64,000 bases of DNA from Albibacterium bauzanense (GTDB taxonomy: Bacteria; Bacteroidota; Bacteroidia; Sphingobacteriales; Sphingobacteriaceae). The stretch lies in assembly GCF_004339765.1 (NCBI RefSeq), contig NZ_SMGO01000001.1, forward strand, positions 992,001 through 1,056,000, read 5' to 3'. Under the pieces are notes generated by a model. It saw only the letters and a program-made list of their open reading frames with translations. It was not told where the DNA came from and did not search any database. Both the position numbers and the translations under genes were made by a program. Shown one piece after another: positions 28,022 to 37,887 of the stretch (positions within the stretch are counted from its first letter, which is position 1; each line of letters starts with the position of its first letter).

Positions 28022-29143
28022 TTAACTATTGAAAGATCGGTAGATCTTTCCTGGCATAGTCATAATCAAGCCCTTCATTTCCAGTTCTAAAAGAACAATT
28101 GCTAACTTGCTCTGCTTTTCACCTGCCAATTGAGCTATTTCATCAATACTTATTGGCTCTTTCTCCCGAATAAGCTTATAAATATTCTTTTCAGCATCAT
28201 TTAAAGAGACGGCTAATTGTAATTGAGCAGTACTTGATTTTTGACTATTCAACTGCCAATCCATCAAATAACCTAAATCTTCAGCTCGCGTAATAAGATG
28301 GGCTCGATGGCTTTTTATTAAAAGATTACAGCCGGCAGAATATTCCAAATCAACATTGCCTGGAAAAGCACAAACATCTCTGTTATAGTTATTAGCAATT
28401 TCAGCAGTTATCAACGCACCGCCACGAATAGCAGCTTCTACTACAACAATTACATCTGCCATACCTGCTATAATCCGGTTTCGTTGAGGAAAATTCTGCC
28501 GATCCGGTCGAGTATTAGAGGGATATTCAGACAAGAGACCTCCGTTATCTAACATTTTAACAGCCAGATTCCTGTTTTTATTTGGATAGATTTGATCAAG
28601 TCCATGTCCTAATACCCCAACAGTAGGCACATCATTCTCAACACTTATCTTATGAGCATAACTATCGATACCATAAGCTAAGCCACTTACGACCAATACA
28701 TCGTCATAGCCACTTAATGCTTCCACCAATTCTTTGCAACGATCTCTTCCATAATGGCTCGCATTTCTCGTGCCTACAATACTTACGATTCTCGCAGAAT
28801 CCAAATTAGCATTACCGCGATAGTAAATTAACATAGGAGCATCTACACATTGCTTTAATCGGCGAGGGTATTTATCATCTAAAAATGGTAAAATTTTAAT
28901 CTGATGTTTATCAGCAAATTCAATCTCTTTTTCGGCACGCTCATAGGCAGCAGACTTACCGTTCAAAATCTTTGCAGATATTCTTTTACCAACGCCGCTA
29001 ATAGATTGTAATTCTCCAGAAGATGCTTCAATAACTGCTTTAGGAGAACCAAAATGATTCACTAAGTTCCTCTGTGTAATAATACCTACACCTGGGATAA
29101 AATTAAGTGCAAGTGCATCAACCAAAGAGGAATCAACAGCCAT
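28022..29143 (-). CDS. dprA: DNA-processing protein DprA/Smf
   Basis: The 373-residue protein has an N-terminal helical/HhH region (VGKRISAKIL), a Rossmann-type core with SIVGTRNASHYG, SGLAYGIDSYAHK and GHGLDQIYP, and a C-terminal winged helix (about 305-370). DprA binds incoming single-stranded DNA and loads RecA during natural transformation. It is 3 nt after rsmG. The last codons contain an 8-bp perfect stem (28031-28050) that coincides with coding sequence. Confidence 0.94.
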   Translation of the reverse strand: MAVDSSLVDALALNFIPGVGIITQRNLVNHFGSPKAVIEASSGELQSISGVGKRISAKILNGKSAAYERAEKEIEFADKHQIKILPFLDDKYPRRLKQCVDAPMLIYYRGNANLDSARIVSIVGTRNASHYGRDRCKELVEALSGYDDVLVVSGLAYGIDSYAHKISVENDVPTVGVLGHGLDQIYPNKNRNLAVKMLDNGGLLSEYPSNTRPDRQNFPQRNRIIAGMADVIVVVEAAIRGGALITAEIANNYNRDVCAFPGNVDLEYSAGCNLLIKSHRAHLITRAEDLGYLMDWQLNSQKSSTAQLQLAVSLNDAEKNIYKLIREKEPISIDEIAQLAGEKQSKLAIVLLELEMKGLIMTMPGKIYRSFNS

Positions 29144-29146
29144 AAC

Positions 29147-29782
29147 TTAAGTAATAGGAATATGAAGAATGTATTTAGTTTCGAAAAAATCTTCAGAAAA
29201 ATAGGCAGAAATGGGTATCAGTTCTGGCTTCAACCCCGATTCTTTTATTTCCTGAGCCAGGTCTCCTCCTTTTAAATAAAGAATTCCATTGGGAACAGCA
29301 TTAATGGAGTCCTTTTTAACCTTATTCCTCACCCAAGGATAAAAATCTTTTAACTGTGTTACTGCTCTGGAAACAATAAAGTTAAACTTTCCTTCTATAG
29401 ATTCAGCCCTGGCATGGATTCCTTTTACATTTTTCAAACCAATAGAGTTGGCAACTTCATTTACTACCTTTATCTTCTTTCCAATAGAATCAACAAGAAC
29501 AAATTCGGTTTCCGGGAATAAGATAGCAAGGGGTATGCCTGGAAAACCTCCTCCTGTTCCTACATCCAATACCCGCTCTCCTGCTTTAAACTCAATATAT
29601 TTAGCAATTGCTAAAGAGTGAAGAACATGTCGCAGATATAAACTGTCAATGTCCTTTCTTGAGATCACATTTATTTGTGAATTCCAATCCCTATAACAAT
29701 CATCAAGAGCATCAAACTGTTGTTTTTGCAGATTTGTCAAATTTGGAAAATATCCATAAATCAATTCAGAAGGTTTTTTCAA
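29147..29782 (-). CDS. rsmG: 16S rRNA (guanine-527 N7) methyltransferase
   Basis: The 211-residue product has the RsmG/GidB core: NVISRKDIDSLYLRHVLHSL, then VLDVGTGGGFPGIPLAI (SAM motif) and VSRAVTQLKDFYPW. It methylates G527 of 16S rRNA. No ATG lies near the expected start. The TTG at 29782 gives MKKPSELIYGYFPNL; a second TTG at 29764 gives a start closer to relatives and would suit a TATTTTTG box at 29785-29792, which abuts the first TTG. The true start is therefore uncertain by six codons. Confidence 0.93.
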   Translation of the reverse strand: MKKPSELIYGYFPNLTNLQKQQFDALDDCYRDWNSQINVISRKDIDSLYLRHVLHSLAIAKYIEFKAGERVLDVGTGGGFPGIPLAILFPETEFVLVDSIGKKIKVVNEVANSIGLKNVKGIHARAESIEGKFNFIVSRAVTQLKDFYPWVRNKVKKDSINAVPNGILYLKGGDLAQEIKESGLKPELIPISAYFSEDFFETKYILHIPIT

Positions 29783-29800
29783 AGCAAAAATATTAATTGA

Positions 29801-30925
29801 TCATTTCCAACGTACTTCTCGCTTAAAAAGTGAGAAGAAACCATTAAAAGCAGTATAAAAGTAGAAAAATATATCCAACAGAGGTGTGAATAACAATAAA
29901 TCTAAAACTTGTAGTTTTTTCATGGCAGATCTATAAATCAGCATCTGAACTATCAAACGAACAAAATAACCTGCAGCCAGATATAGCCTATATTCTGGGT
30001 ATAGAAACATACCTGCTATGAGAAAGATGTAAAAAACAACAGCACTCGATATTTGCATTGATAACATCCACTTATGTTTTCCTTTATAAGCTTTTGAGGC
30101 TCCATGATGACGAGCCTTTTGTAAAGAATAAGAAGAGTAACTTATTTTCGGTTCACTCCAAACCTGAGCATCAGGGTGAATACAAATGGTAGTATTCTTC
30201 TTAGTTGCATTCTGATTCACAAATAAATCATCATCTCCAGAAAGAATATGCATATGAGAAGCAAAACCTTTTCCTTTAAAAAACAAATCTTCAGAATAAG
30301 CCATATTTCTACCTACTCCCATATATGCATTGCGTTTTAACGCATAAGAAAGATAACTTATAGCTGTATGGAAAGTCTCAAAACGAATAAACTTATTTAA
30401 AAACCCTGGTAACTTATTATAAGGTGAGTATCCAAGTACGATTTCTTTATTCTTCGAAAATGAATTCCCCATATGCTTTAGCCACTGATCAGATTGAGGT
30501 TTGCAATCTGCATCCGTAAAAACCATTAATTGATTCTTAGCTCCCTTTATACCGATAGTTACAGCAAATTTCTTCCCGTGTTTAAAACGAGCATCTTCTT
30601 TTAATGTAACTACATTTAAATGTGGATACCGTTTACTTAAATCCTTTAACACCCATTCACTATCATCCGAAGAACAATCATTTACTAAAACGACTTCAAA
30701 ATCTGGATAATCTTGATTCAATATACTCTCCAAATTCTGTTTAAGATTCTCTTCTTCATTCTTAGCGCAAATAACGACAGACAAAGGAGGAAATAAAGCA
30801 TCCTCAGGCAAATCTTTAGTTTTATATACTGCAAGCTTTCTATACACAGCAACCAAAAACCAAAACTGTATGATCCATGCAAGTCCAGCAACAGCAAGAG
30901 GTATATAAATAAAATATGAATCCAA
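29801..30925 (-). CDS. Membrane-bound family 2 glycosyltransferase
   Basis: The 374-residue protein has an N-terminal helix (5-27), a GT2 domain with LSVVICAKNEEENL, VNDCSSDDSEW and FTDADCKPQ, a QKARHHGAS segment in the place of the QxxRW motif, and C-terminal hydrophobic helices (about 280-365). This is the layout of processive or lipid-linked GT2 enzymes. Substrate is unknown. No in-frame ATG precedes the catalytic domain; the start appears to be TTG at 30925. Confidence 0.85.
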   Translation of the reverse strand: MDSYFIYIPLAVAGLAWIIQFWFLVAVYRKLAVYKTKDLPEDALFPPLSVVICAKNEEENLKQNLESILNQDYPDFEVVLVNDCSSDDSEWVLKDLSKRYPHLNVVTLKEDARFKHGKKFAVTIGIKGAKNQLMVFTDADCKPQSDQWLKHMGNSFSKNKEIVLGYSPYNKLPGFLNKFIRFETFHTAISYLSYALKRNAYMGVGRNMAYSEDLFFKGKGFASHMHILSGDDDLFVNQNATKKNTTICIHPDAQVWSEPKISYSSYSLQKARHHGASKAYKGKHKWMLSMQISSAVVFYIFLIAGMFLYPEYRLYLAAGYFVRLIVQMLIYRSAMKKLQVLDLLLFTPLLDIFFYFYTAFNGFFSLFKREVRWK

Positions 30926-31021
30926 AATCAGATAAATTTAATAAGAAAGCCCAAAGATAAACATGTAAATACAAATACTTGTAAGTATTACCATTAATGA
31001 GCAAAGCCTTTTAATTTTTGT

Positions 31022-31029
31022 TATTTTTG
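31022..31029 (+). promoter_or_regulatory. Candidate -7 box (TATTTTTG) of tgt
   Basis: A full TAnnTTTG match 25 nt before the tgt ATG at 31055; another T-rich run precedes it. No clear -33 element at standard spacing. Confidence 0.45.
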
Positions 31030-31054
31030 CAAGCTTATAAGACATCGTTCATTC

Positions 31055-32185
31055 ATGAAGTTTACCCTTAAAGCAAAAGATCCAAATAGCAAAGCACGTT
31101 TAGGTGAAATAGAAACCGCCCACGGCAATATTCAAACCCCGGTATTTATGCCAGTCGGTACTGCCGGCTCAGTAAAAGCAGTGCATCAAAGTGAACTTTT
31201 AAACGATGTCAAAGCTCAAATAATTCTAGGAAATACTTACCATTTATACCTCCGTCCGGGTTTAGATATAATCCAAAAAGCAGGAGGTTTGCATAAGTTT
31301 AATAGTTGGGACAAACCACTCTTAACAGATAGTGGTGGCTTTCAGGTCTATTCGCTGACAGAAGTTCGAAAAATAAAAGAAGAAGGAGTAACTTTTCAAT
31401 CTCATATTGATGGATCGCGACATCTCTTTACGCCCGAGCGTGTAATGGATATTCAGCGCATCATAGGTGCCGATATTATCATGGCATTTGATGAATGCAC
31501 TCCATACCCATGCGACTATTCTTATGCTCGCAAATCAATGGATATGACCCATCGCTGGCTAAAGCGTTGCTGCGAACGATTTGATGAAACTGAACCTTTA
31601 TATGGTTATAGTCAAAGCCTGTTCCCTATTGTTCAGGGATCCGTATATAAAGATTTACGAGAAAGGTCAGCCGAGAAGATTGCTTCTTATAACCGAGAAG
31701 GAAATGCTATTGGCGGATTATCTGTTGGAGAACCCGCTGAAGAGATGTATGCGATGACAGAAATAGTCTGCAATATACTCCCAGAATCTAAACCGCGTTA
31801 TTTAATGGGTGTAGGAACACCTGTTAACTTACTTGAGAATATAGCTTTAGGGATTGATATGTTCGACTGTGTGATGCCTACAAGGAATGCAAGAAATGGA
31901 ATGCTTTTTACAAAAGAAGGAATCATCAATATAAAAAACAAGAAATGGGAGGATGACTTTTCACCAATTGATGAAAGCAGTGATCTTTTCTCAGACCGTT
32001 TATATTCCAAAGCTTATTTAAGACATTTAATACGATCAAAAGAAATACTAGGCGCCCAAATTGCTAGCTTGCATAATCTACATTTCTACCTTTGGTTAAT
32101 GGAAGAAGCTAGAAACCATATTGCTGACGGAACATTCTATAATTGGAAAAATAAAATGACTAAAGTATTAGACCAAAAGATATAA
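31055..32185 (+). CDS. tgt: tRNA-guanine transglycosylase lacking the zinc-binding cysteines
   Basis: The 376-residue TIM-barrel protein has LLTDSGGFQVYSL with Asp92 and GIDMFDCVMPTRNARNG with nucleophile Asp271, so the base-exchange centre for inserting preQ1/queuine into tRNA position 34 is intact. The usual C-x-C-x2-C zinc site before the YSKAYLRHL segment reads S309-D-L311-F-S-D314, with no cysteine; the fourth ligand, His340, is kept. It is the first gene of a plus-strand run with the LptF/G-like and EamA genes. Confidence 0.93.
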   Translation: MKFTLKAKDPNSKARLGEIETAHGNIQTPVFMPVGTAGSVKAVHQSELLNDVKAQIILGNTYHLYLRPGLDIIQKAGGLHKFNSWDKPLLTDSGGFQVYSLTEVRKIKEEGVTFQSHIDGSRHLFTPERVMDIQRIIGADIIMAFDECTPYPCDYSYARKSMDMTHRWLKRCCERFDETEPLYGYSQSLFPIVQGSVYKDLRERSAEKIASYNREGNAIGGLSVGEPAEEMYAMTEIVCNILPESKPRYLMGVGTPVNLLENIALGIDMFDCVMPTRNARNGMLFTKEGIINIKNKKWEDDFSPIDESSDLFSDRLYSKAYLRHLIRSKEILGAQIASLHNLHFYLWLMEEARNHIADGTFYNWKNKMTKVLDQKI

Positions 32186-32200
32186 AACATCAGATACCCA

Positions 32201-33283
32201 ATGAAATTAACCATCATAGATAAATATATCATTAAGAAATACCTGGGAACCTTCCTGTTCACGATGGCTATTTTTACGGTGGTTATGGTAATTTTTGACG
32301 TATCCGAACGCTTAGATGATTTTCTGGAACATAAAGCTCCATTATCAAAAATTGTCTTTGAGTATTATGCAGGTTTTATTCCCTTTTACTTAAACTTTCT
32401 TTCACCCCTCATCAATTTTATTGCAGTCATCTTCTTCACAGCTAAAATGGCCGATCAAACAGAGATCGTTCCAATCTTAAGTGGAGGAATGAGTTTTAAT
32501 CGCTTTCTACGGCCCTATTTCATCTCGGCTTTCCTGATCTTCATAGTAACTTTCGCTTTCAATCTTTACATCATACCCAAAACAAATAAGCTAAAAATAG
32601 AGTTCGAAAATATATATGTAAAACCTAAAGATAGCAACACGAAGAATTCAACTCATATGCAAATCGATCCAAATAGCTTTGTTTATATCGAAAGCTTTGA
32701 TAATGATCGAAAGACTGGTTATAATTTTGTTTTAGAAGTTTTTGATGGACAAGAGCTTAAGAGCAAATTAATTGCCGATCAAATAACATGGGACTCAGTC
32801 AAAAATAACTGGACTATCCTCAATTATACCATACGGAATATAGACAGCCTAAAAGAGGAAATGATCAAAGGAGCCTCTAAAGATACGACCCTGGATATGA
32901 GTCCAAAAGACTTTGAAGTCTACGATAACATCTTCGATGCGATGGATATAAGTGAACTAAATACACGCATCGAGAAAGAGAAAATGAGAGGGACAGGCTA
33001 CATGGTAAATCTGAAACTAGAAAAGTTCAAACGGTTTGTTTATCCCTTTTCTGCATTTGTATTAACGCTCATGGGTGTTGCACTTTCTTCAAGAAAGGTC
33101 CGGGGAGGCATTGGCCTAAGTCTAGGTATCGGTATTGCGCTTAGCTTCACTTATATCCTATTTATCCAATTTGCCAATATGTTCTCCTTAAAAGGCGGAC
33201 TACCCCCTTTAATAGCTGTTTTAATACCCAATGTTCTTTTCGGTATCCTAGCAATATACTTAATGATAAAGGCACCAAAATAA
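32201..33283 (+). CDS. LptF/LptG-family (YjgP/YjgQ) permease
   Basis: The 360-residue protein starts with IDKYIIKKYLGTFLFTM, the family's N-terminal helix, has three further N-terminal helices, a periplasmic jellyroll-like region (about 130-270) and three C-terminal helices (VYPFSAFVLTLMGVALSS onward). LptF and LptG form the membrane part of the lipopolysaccharide extractor with LptB. Only one of the pair is here, and sequence alone does not say whether it is F or G. Confidence 0.88.
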   Translation: MKLTIIDKYIIKKYLGTFLFTMAIFTVVMVIFDVSERLDDFLEHKAPLSKIVFEYYAGFIPFYLNFLSPLINFIAVIFFTAKMADQTEIVPILSGGMSFNRFLRPYFISAFLIFIVTFAFNLYIIPKTNKLKIEFENIYVKPKDSNTKNSTHMQIDPNSFVYIESFDNDRKTGYNFVLEVFDGQELKSKLIADQITWDSVKNNWTILNYTIRNIDSLKEEMIKGASKDTTLDMSPKDFEVYDNIFDAMDISELNTRIEKEKMRGTGYMVNLKLEKFKRFVYPFSAFVLTLMGVALSSRKVRGGIGLSLGIGIALSFTYILFIQFANMFSLKGGLPPLIAVLIPNVLFGILAIYLMIKAPK

Positions 33284-33293
33284 TAATAACATC

Positions 33294-34193
33294 ATGTTTA
33301 AAGGCATATCCAAAAACACATGGTTGCTTCATGTAACGGTGCTTATTTGGGGGTTTACCGGAATTTTAGGAGTATTAATTAATACCTCTGCTCTCCATCT
33401 TGTATGGTATCGGGTTTTAATTGCCGCTCTATCTTTATTGATCTATCTTTTGATTAAAAAAAGATCCATAAAGGTCACTAAAAAACAGCTTATTCAATAC
33501 ACTCTTACCGGTGGTACAGTAGGTCTACACTGGGTTCTTTTTTTTAGTTCCATCAAGCTTTCAACGGTGTCAGTAACACTGGTTTGCTTATCCTCCGTAA
33601 CGCTGTTTACTGCCCTCTTGGAACCCATCATTAAGAAGCAAAAAATTGCAGGAATAGACATCATTACAGGGCTTATAATCATCTTCGGAATCTACCTCAT
33701 ATTTGCCTTCGAAACCAAATATCTTCTAGGTATTATTCTTGGAATACTTGCTGCATTTATTGCCAGTATTTTCTCTATTGTCAACTCCAATTTAGTCAGT
33801 AAAGGTAGTGCTACATTGATTGGATTTTATGAAATGTTCGGAGCATTTTTCTGGATTTCATTATTTATGCTCATCACAAATCGCTTTGACGAGGGACTTA
33901 TTCTCCAGCAATCCGATCTATTATATTTAATTCTTCTGGGCACAATCTGTACTGCTACAGCCTATGTCTTAGCCATCGCTGTAATGAAAGAATTGAGTGC
34001 TTTTACAGTAGCCCTCGCCACCAATTTAGAACCCATTTATGGAATCATATTAGCTCTAATATTCTTCGGTTCTGAAGAAAAGATGAGTACAGGTTTTTAT
34101 GTAGGCGCCTGCATCGTATTAGGTACTGTTCTATTATACCCATATTTCAAAAAAGCCTACGAAAAGAGGAAATTCAAATCACTGCCATTTTAG
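33294..34193 (+). CDS. EamA/DMT-family transporter
   Basis: The 299-residue protein has ten hydrophobic helices arranged as two EamA repeats of five; the second repeat includes GTICTATAYVLAIAVMKELSAF and NLEPIYGIILALIFF, the typical signature. Members export amino acids, metabolites or drugs. The substrate is not predictable. The gene starts 10 nt after the LptF/G-like gene. Confidence 0.87.
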   Translation: MFKGISKNTWLLHVTVLIWGFTGILGVLINTSALHLVWYRVLIAALSLLIYLLIKKRSIKVTKKQLIQYTLTGGTVGLHWVLFFSSIKLSTVSVTLVCLSSVTLFTALLEPIIKKQKIAGIDIITGLIIIFGIYLIFAFETKYLLGIILGILAAFIASIFSIVNSNLVSKGSATLIGFYEMFGAFFWISLFMLITNRFDEGLILQQSDLLYLILLGTICTATAYVLAIAVMKELSAFTVALATNLEPIYGIILALIFFGSEEKMSTGFYVGACIVLGTVLLYPYFKKAYEKRKFKSLPF

Positions 34194-34709
34194 CAGCTAT
34201 TCATTAAATCAAAATCTTAATTCAAATTCCAGCGCTAAGAATAGCGAGGAAGATCCTTGTATAAAACAGATTAGTTTTATATGCTGAGATTATTGTTCTA
34301 CAGAATAAGATATCTGACAATGAAACTTTCCAGAGGTAATATTATAAGTAAACAATGTGAGAGCAAAAACCATCAATAGTACTTTTCACAGACTTTATGA
34401 ATTCTCAGATATAAAGTAGCTGAAATCAAATACCCTTCTATACAAATACAATTATATTCTCTAATATTTTTTCAATCCATTTTTCAGAAGATTACAAAAA
34501 CTTAGTGTACATTCGATCTGCTTTTCAAAGAGAATAAAAAGAGTCCTAAAAATATAGTAAATGACAGATTTAGCTCATTATTTATACTTATTATCTATAA
34601 TATTAGTATAATCTATAATTATATATATATCATATAATCAACATTATACAAACATCATATATAGTATAACTTAAGAAAATAAAACACATAATACTACATA
34701 TATTAGCAT
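34194..34709. other. AT-rich 516-bp intergenic region
   Basis: No ORF, tRNA-like fold or clear terminator was found. The last 120 bp are nearly all A/T, with an ATATATATAT tract near 34621-34632 and three TATAATC-like repeats. It could hold a regulatory leader for the large gene at 34710, but no TAnnTTTG box is evident close to the start. Confidence 0.5.
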
Positions 34710-37565
34710 ATGACAATTACCGTTAATAAAATATCGAATTATCTATTATCAATCAGTAACTTATGTGTAATTATATTAACTATTAGTTCCCATACTGTTT
34801 TTGCCCAACTTATTAATACAGACCAAGCCCCACCTAGTGTAAAATGGAGCCAAATTAATGAAGAGTCTTTTAACCTCATCTACCCTATTGGACTTCAATA
34901 TGAGGCTCAACATGCTGCAAACATCTTAAAAAATCAGGTTCAGTATATCAGCTCTGATCTTGGTATTAAACCAAGAAAAATTACTATCATTCTTCAAAAT
35001 AGAAATGTAGAAGGAAACGGATATGTTCAACTTGCACCACGAAAGTCTGAACTCTATACAACTCCTCCCCAAAAATCAGATCCATCAGACTGGGTACAAA
35101 ACCTTGCTATTCACGAATATCGTCATGTAGTACAGATTGACAAACTGACAGGAAATATCCATTTTCCTCTGGAAGAACTCGGCTTCGCATTTTTTGGGAT
35201 TGCTTTGCCAACCTGGTTTTATGAGGGCGATGCCGTACTTACTGAAACTCTATATAGCAAGGGAGGACGTGGAAGAATTCCATCTTGGGAGATAAATTTG
35301 CGTGCAAATATCCTTGAAGGAAAAGATTATAGTTATCAAAAAAACTACCTGGGTTCTTTCAAAGATATTACACCAGGATACTATCAATTAGGTTATTTCC
35401 TTACAACCAAATTAAGGAGAGATTATGGGGAAAATATAACAGATAGTCTCCTCACCAGAATTGCCAATAATCCATTAAGATTATATAACTTCTCAAAATC
35501 TTTAAAAAAACTAACTGGTTTCAAAAGCCAAGAATGGCACGAACAAACTCTATCCGAATTAAACGATTTATGGCAACAACAACAAGCCGATTTACAACCA
35601 AAAACCTATCCAACTATTAGCCCTATTGAAAGTAAATTCCCAGTAAATTTTAGCAACCCGCAAATTGATAATCGGGGTCATATTTTAGCCCTAAAACAAA
35701 CCCCCGAAAGGGTAAATGCTATTGTGGAAATTAGCAGCAATGGAGGCCTCAAAGAACTCATAAAAACAGGTCGTCAAAGCGACCCGGACTTCTCTTATTC
35801 ATCCGGTAAATTAACCTGGAATGAAGTACAAATTGATGGGCGTTTTAAGCTCAGAAGTTATTCTGTAATTCACATCTATGACATTGAAACAAAAACTCAT
35901 TTTCAGCTAACCAAAAAGAGCAGACTTTTTAGCCCCGATTTAAATACAGACGCCACTAAAATAGCAGCCGTAGACATAGATTTAAGCAACAAAATCTCAT
36001 TGGTTATTCTAGATGCTAAAACAGGTGAAGAAGTTCTGCGTATCGCTTCACCACAAAACCAAATGCTATCTTCACTATCTTTTGAAGAAAACAATAAAGT
36101 ATTAGCAGTTACCCGGACAGCTGAAGGGACTGGTATTATTGAATTCTCTTTAACAGATAAAAGCAGCCAAATCCTAATCGACAAGCAAACTCAGGAAATC
36201 AAGTCACCCAGTTACGCTAATAATAAAATTATATTTCAAGCTCATTATAATGGGATAGATAACATTTATTCACTCAACCCGCTTAACCTGGAAATCACTC
36301 AACTAACAAACGCAAAATACGGAGCATATGATCCTTACTATGATTCAAAGACCAATCAAATTTACTTCTCTAATTATGATGGGCGCAATTATACCATCAG
36401 CCGTACCTCAATAGAAAATACAAGCGAAACACCTCTTTCAAAAATCAATGACACCTTTATCAGCTATTTTAAGCCCCTACAAGAGCACGAGCATTCAAAA
36501 ACAACGATTGATACCTCCTTTCAAGAGATATTCCCTCAGAAACCCTATAAAGAGGTCAATTATCTGGTCAACTTTCATAGCTTGTCCATAAATGACGGAA
36601 ATTACGATGATCTTGAAAATTACAAACCTGGATTATTTTTACTATCAAATAATCTAATGAATACCATGGCAGCCAAAATTGGAGCCACTTACGATCCCGA
36701 CCTACATGGTCTAAACTACCATGCAGAAATACAATATAATCGCTACTTTCCAAAAATCACAATTGCCTATAATAACAGATCTCAATTAAGCAATCTCCGC
36801 AACCCAAAAGATTCTAAACTCTATGCAGTCCGCTGGCGAGAGAACTTTACGCAGTTTAAGGTAGAACTTCCATTATCTTACAATCGATTAAATCAAAACT
36901 ATTCCATAAAATTCCAAGTCGCCAGCTCTTATACCAATCGTTATAACTTAGATAATGTGCTTTTCGATAAAATCCTTATTAAAAATGTCCAATTCCCTAT
37001 GCACTATCAACTCTCTTTAGGAAGGAACTCACGCTACAGTTCATTAGATTTAGCTCCTAAATGGGGTCAAAATATTTCAATAGGATACAGCGATTTCCCT
37101 TTTTCCAATATAAGCGGAACTCGCTTCTTTCTACAATCAGCACTTTACTTTCCTGGCATTTTACCAAACCATTCCAGTCAGCTTCGTTTTAATTACCAAC
37201 ATGGTGAAGGCATTCTGGCCAACAGCAATGTAATTCAAATGGTAAGCGGCTATGATCAGCTTCGACTAACACAACCAACAAATACCTTCTTTATAAATTA
37301 TAAATTCCCATTTGCCTATCCAGATTTCGAAATAGGTTCTCTGGCTTATATAAAACGATTAAAAGCGATTCTATTCGCTGATTATGAAAATATCGGAATA
37401 AACAACTCCTTCCAGCCAAGAACCTTTGGTGCTGAAATCCGGGCTGATATGAATCTCTTCAGATTCCTCCTTCCTAATTTTGATCTGGGAGTAAAAGCAA
37501 TTTATATTAATGAGAATAATCCAAAGCGATTTATTTTCCAATACAGTTTGCGATATTCTTATTAG
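34710..37565 (+). CDS. Secreted peptidase-MA-like metalloprotease with a propeller region and C-terminal beta-barrel-like domain
   Basis: The 951-residue protein has a signal peptide (about 1-32, ending VFAQ), then an HEYRH zinc motif at 135-139 and a WFYEGDAV segment with Glu172 as a likely third ligand, the arrangement of peptidase MA-like gluzincins. Residues about 300-600 contain repeated TolB/WD-like strands (FSPDLNTDATKIAAVDI; YDPYYDSKTNQIYFSNYDG). The C-terminal 300 residues are rich in alternating aromatic strands and end FIFQYSLRYSY, like an outer-membrane barrel. I infer an outer-membrane protease; it has no close named family that I recognise. Confidence 0.65.
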   Translation: MTITVNKISNYLLSISNLCVIILTISSHTVFAQLINTDQAPPSVKWSQINEESFNLIYPIGLQYEAQHAANILKNQVQYISSDLGIKPRKITIILQNRNVEGNGYVQLAPRKSELYTTPPQKSDPSDWVQNLAIHEYRHVVQIDKLTGNIHFPLEELGFAFFGIALPTWFYEGDAVLTETLYSKGGRGRIPSWEINLRANILEGKDYSYQKNYLGSFKDITPGYYQLGYFLTTKLRRDYGENITDSLLTRIANNPLRLYNFSKSLKKLTGFKSQEWHEQTLSELNDLWQQQQADLQPKTYPTISPIESKFPVNFSNPQIDNRGHILALKQTPERVNAIVEISSNGGLKELIKTGRQSDPDFSYSSGKLTWNEVQIDGRFKLRSYSVIHIYDIETKTHFQLTKKSRLFSPDLNTDATKIAAVDIDLSNKISLVILDAKTGEEVLRIASPQNQMLSSLSFEENNKVLAVTRTAEGTGIIEFSLTDKSSQILIDKQTQEIKSPSYANNKIIFQAHYNGIDNIYSLNPLNLEITQLTNAKYGAYDPYYDSKTNQIYFSNYDGRNYTISRTSIENTSETPLSKINDTFISYFKPLQEHEHSKTTIDTSFQEIFPQKPYKEVNYLVNFHSLSINDGNYDDLENYKPGLFLLSNNLMNTMAAKIGATYDPDLHGLNYHAEIQYNRYFPKITIAYNNRSQLSNLRNPKDSKLYAVRWRENFTQFKVELPLSYNRLNQNYSIKFQVASSYTNRYNLDNVLFDKILIKNVQFPMHYQLSLGRNSRYSSLDLAPKWGQNISIGYSDFPFSNISGTRFFLQSALYFPGILPNHSSQLRFNYQHGEGILANSNVIQMVSGYDQLRLTQPTNTFFINYKFPFAYPDFEIGSLAYIKRLKAILFADYENIGINNSFQPRTFGAEIRADMNLFRFLLPNFDLGVKAIYINENNPKRFIFQYSLRYSY

Positions 37566-37596
37566 AATATCTATTTTAGCTTAAAAATAAACTCAT

Positions 37597-37887
37597 ATGC
37601 GTCCTAAAATCATCTTCATTGTCGTGATCACAGTATTGGTAACCATTATTCTAATGAATAATACCGATACAGTTACATTTTGGATCTTTGGTGACGTTCA
37701 AATCCCAAAACTGACCATCTTAGGCGTTTTATTTGCATTGGGATTTCTTGTTGGATTTATAGCAAGAGGAAAAAGAAAACGTCTGGAACAAGAATTTACA
37801 ATAGAAAAGGTGAACCCAGCCCAGCCGAATGATCCCTATCTGGATTCAAGCGATGACAACTACTCAGATGAAGATTACATCAGATAA
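37597..37887 (+). CDS. LapA-domain (DUF1049) membrane protein
   Basis: The 96-residue protein has two hydrophobic helices (about 4-22 and 37-60) joined by NNTDTVTFWIFGDVQIP, the LapA/DUF1049 pattern, and an acidic C-terminal tail (SSDDNYSDEDY). In E. coli, LapA acts with LapB in lipopolysaccharide regulation; no lapB is adjacent and the role here is uncertain. It ends directly against the convergent esterase gene. Confidence 0.75.
   Translation: MRPKIIFIVVITVLVTIILMNNTDTVTFWIFGDVQIPKLTILGVLFALGFLVGFIARGKRKRLEQEFTIEKVNPAQPNDPYLDSSDDNYSDEDYIR

Noticed and set aside
28031-28050. Perfect 8-bp stem GAAAGATC/GATCTTTC near the dprA stop codon
   Set aside because: It lies in coding sequence and has no T-run, so it may be chance.
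34194-34260. TTCAAATTCC sequence resembling a tRNA T-loop
   Set aside because: No acceptor, D or anticodon arm can be folded around it, and coding sequence ends only a few bases upstream.
34621-34632. ATATATATAT tract as a possible replication origin or curved-DNA element
   Set aside because: No DnaA boxes or origin genes are nearby; it is simple low-complexity sequence.
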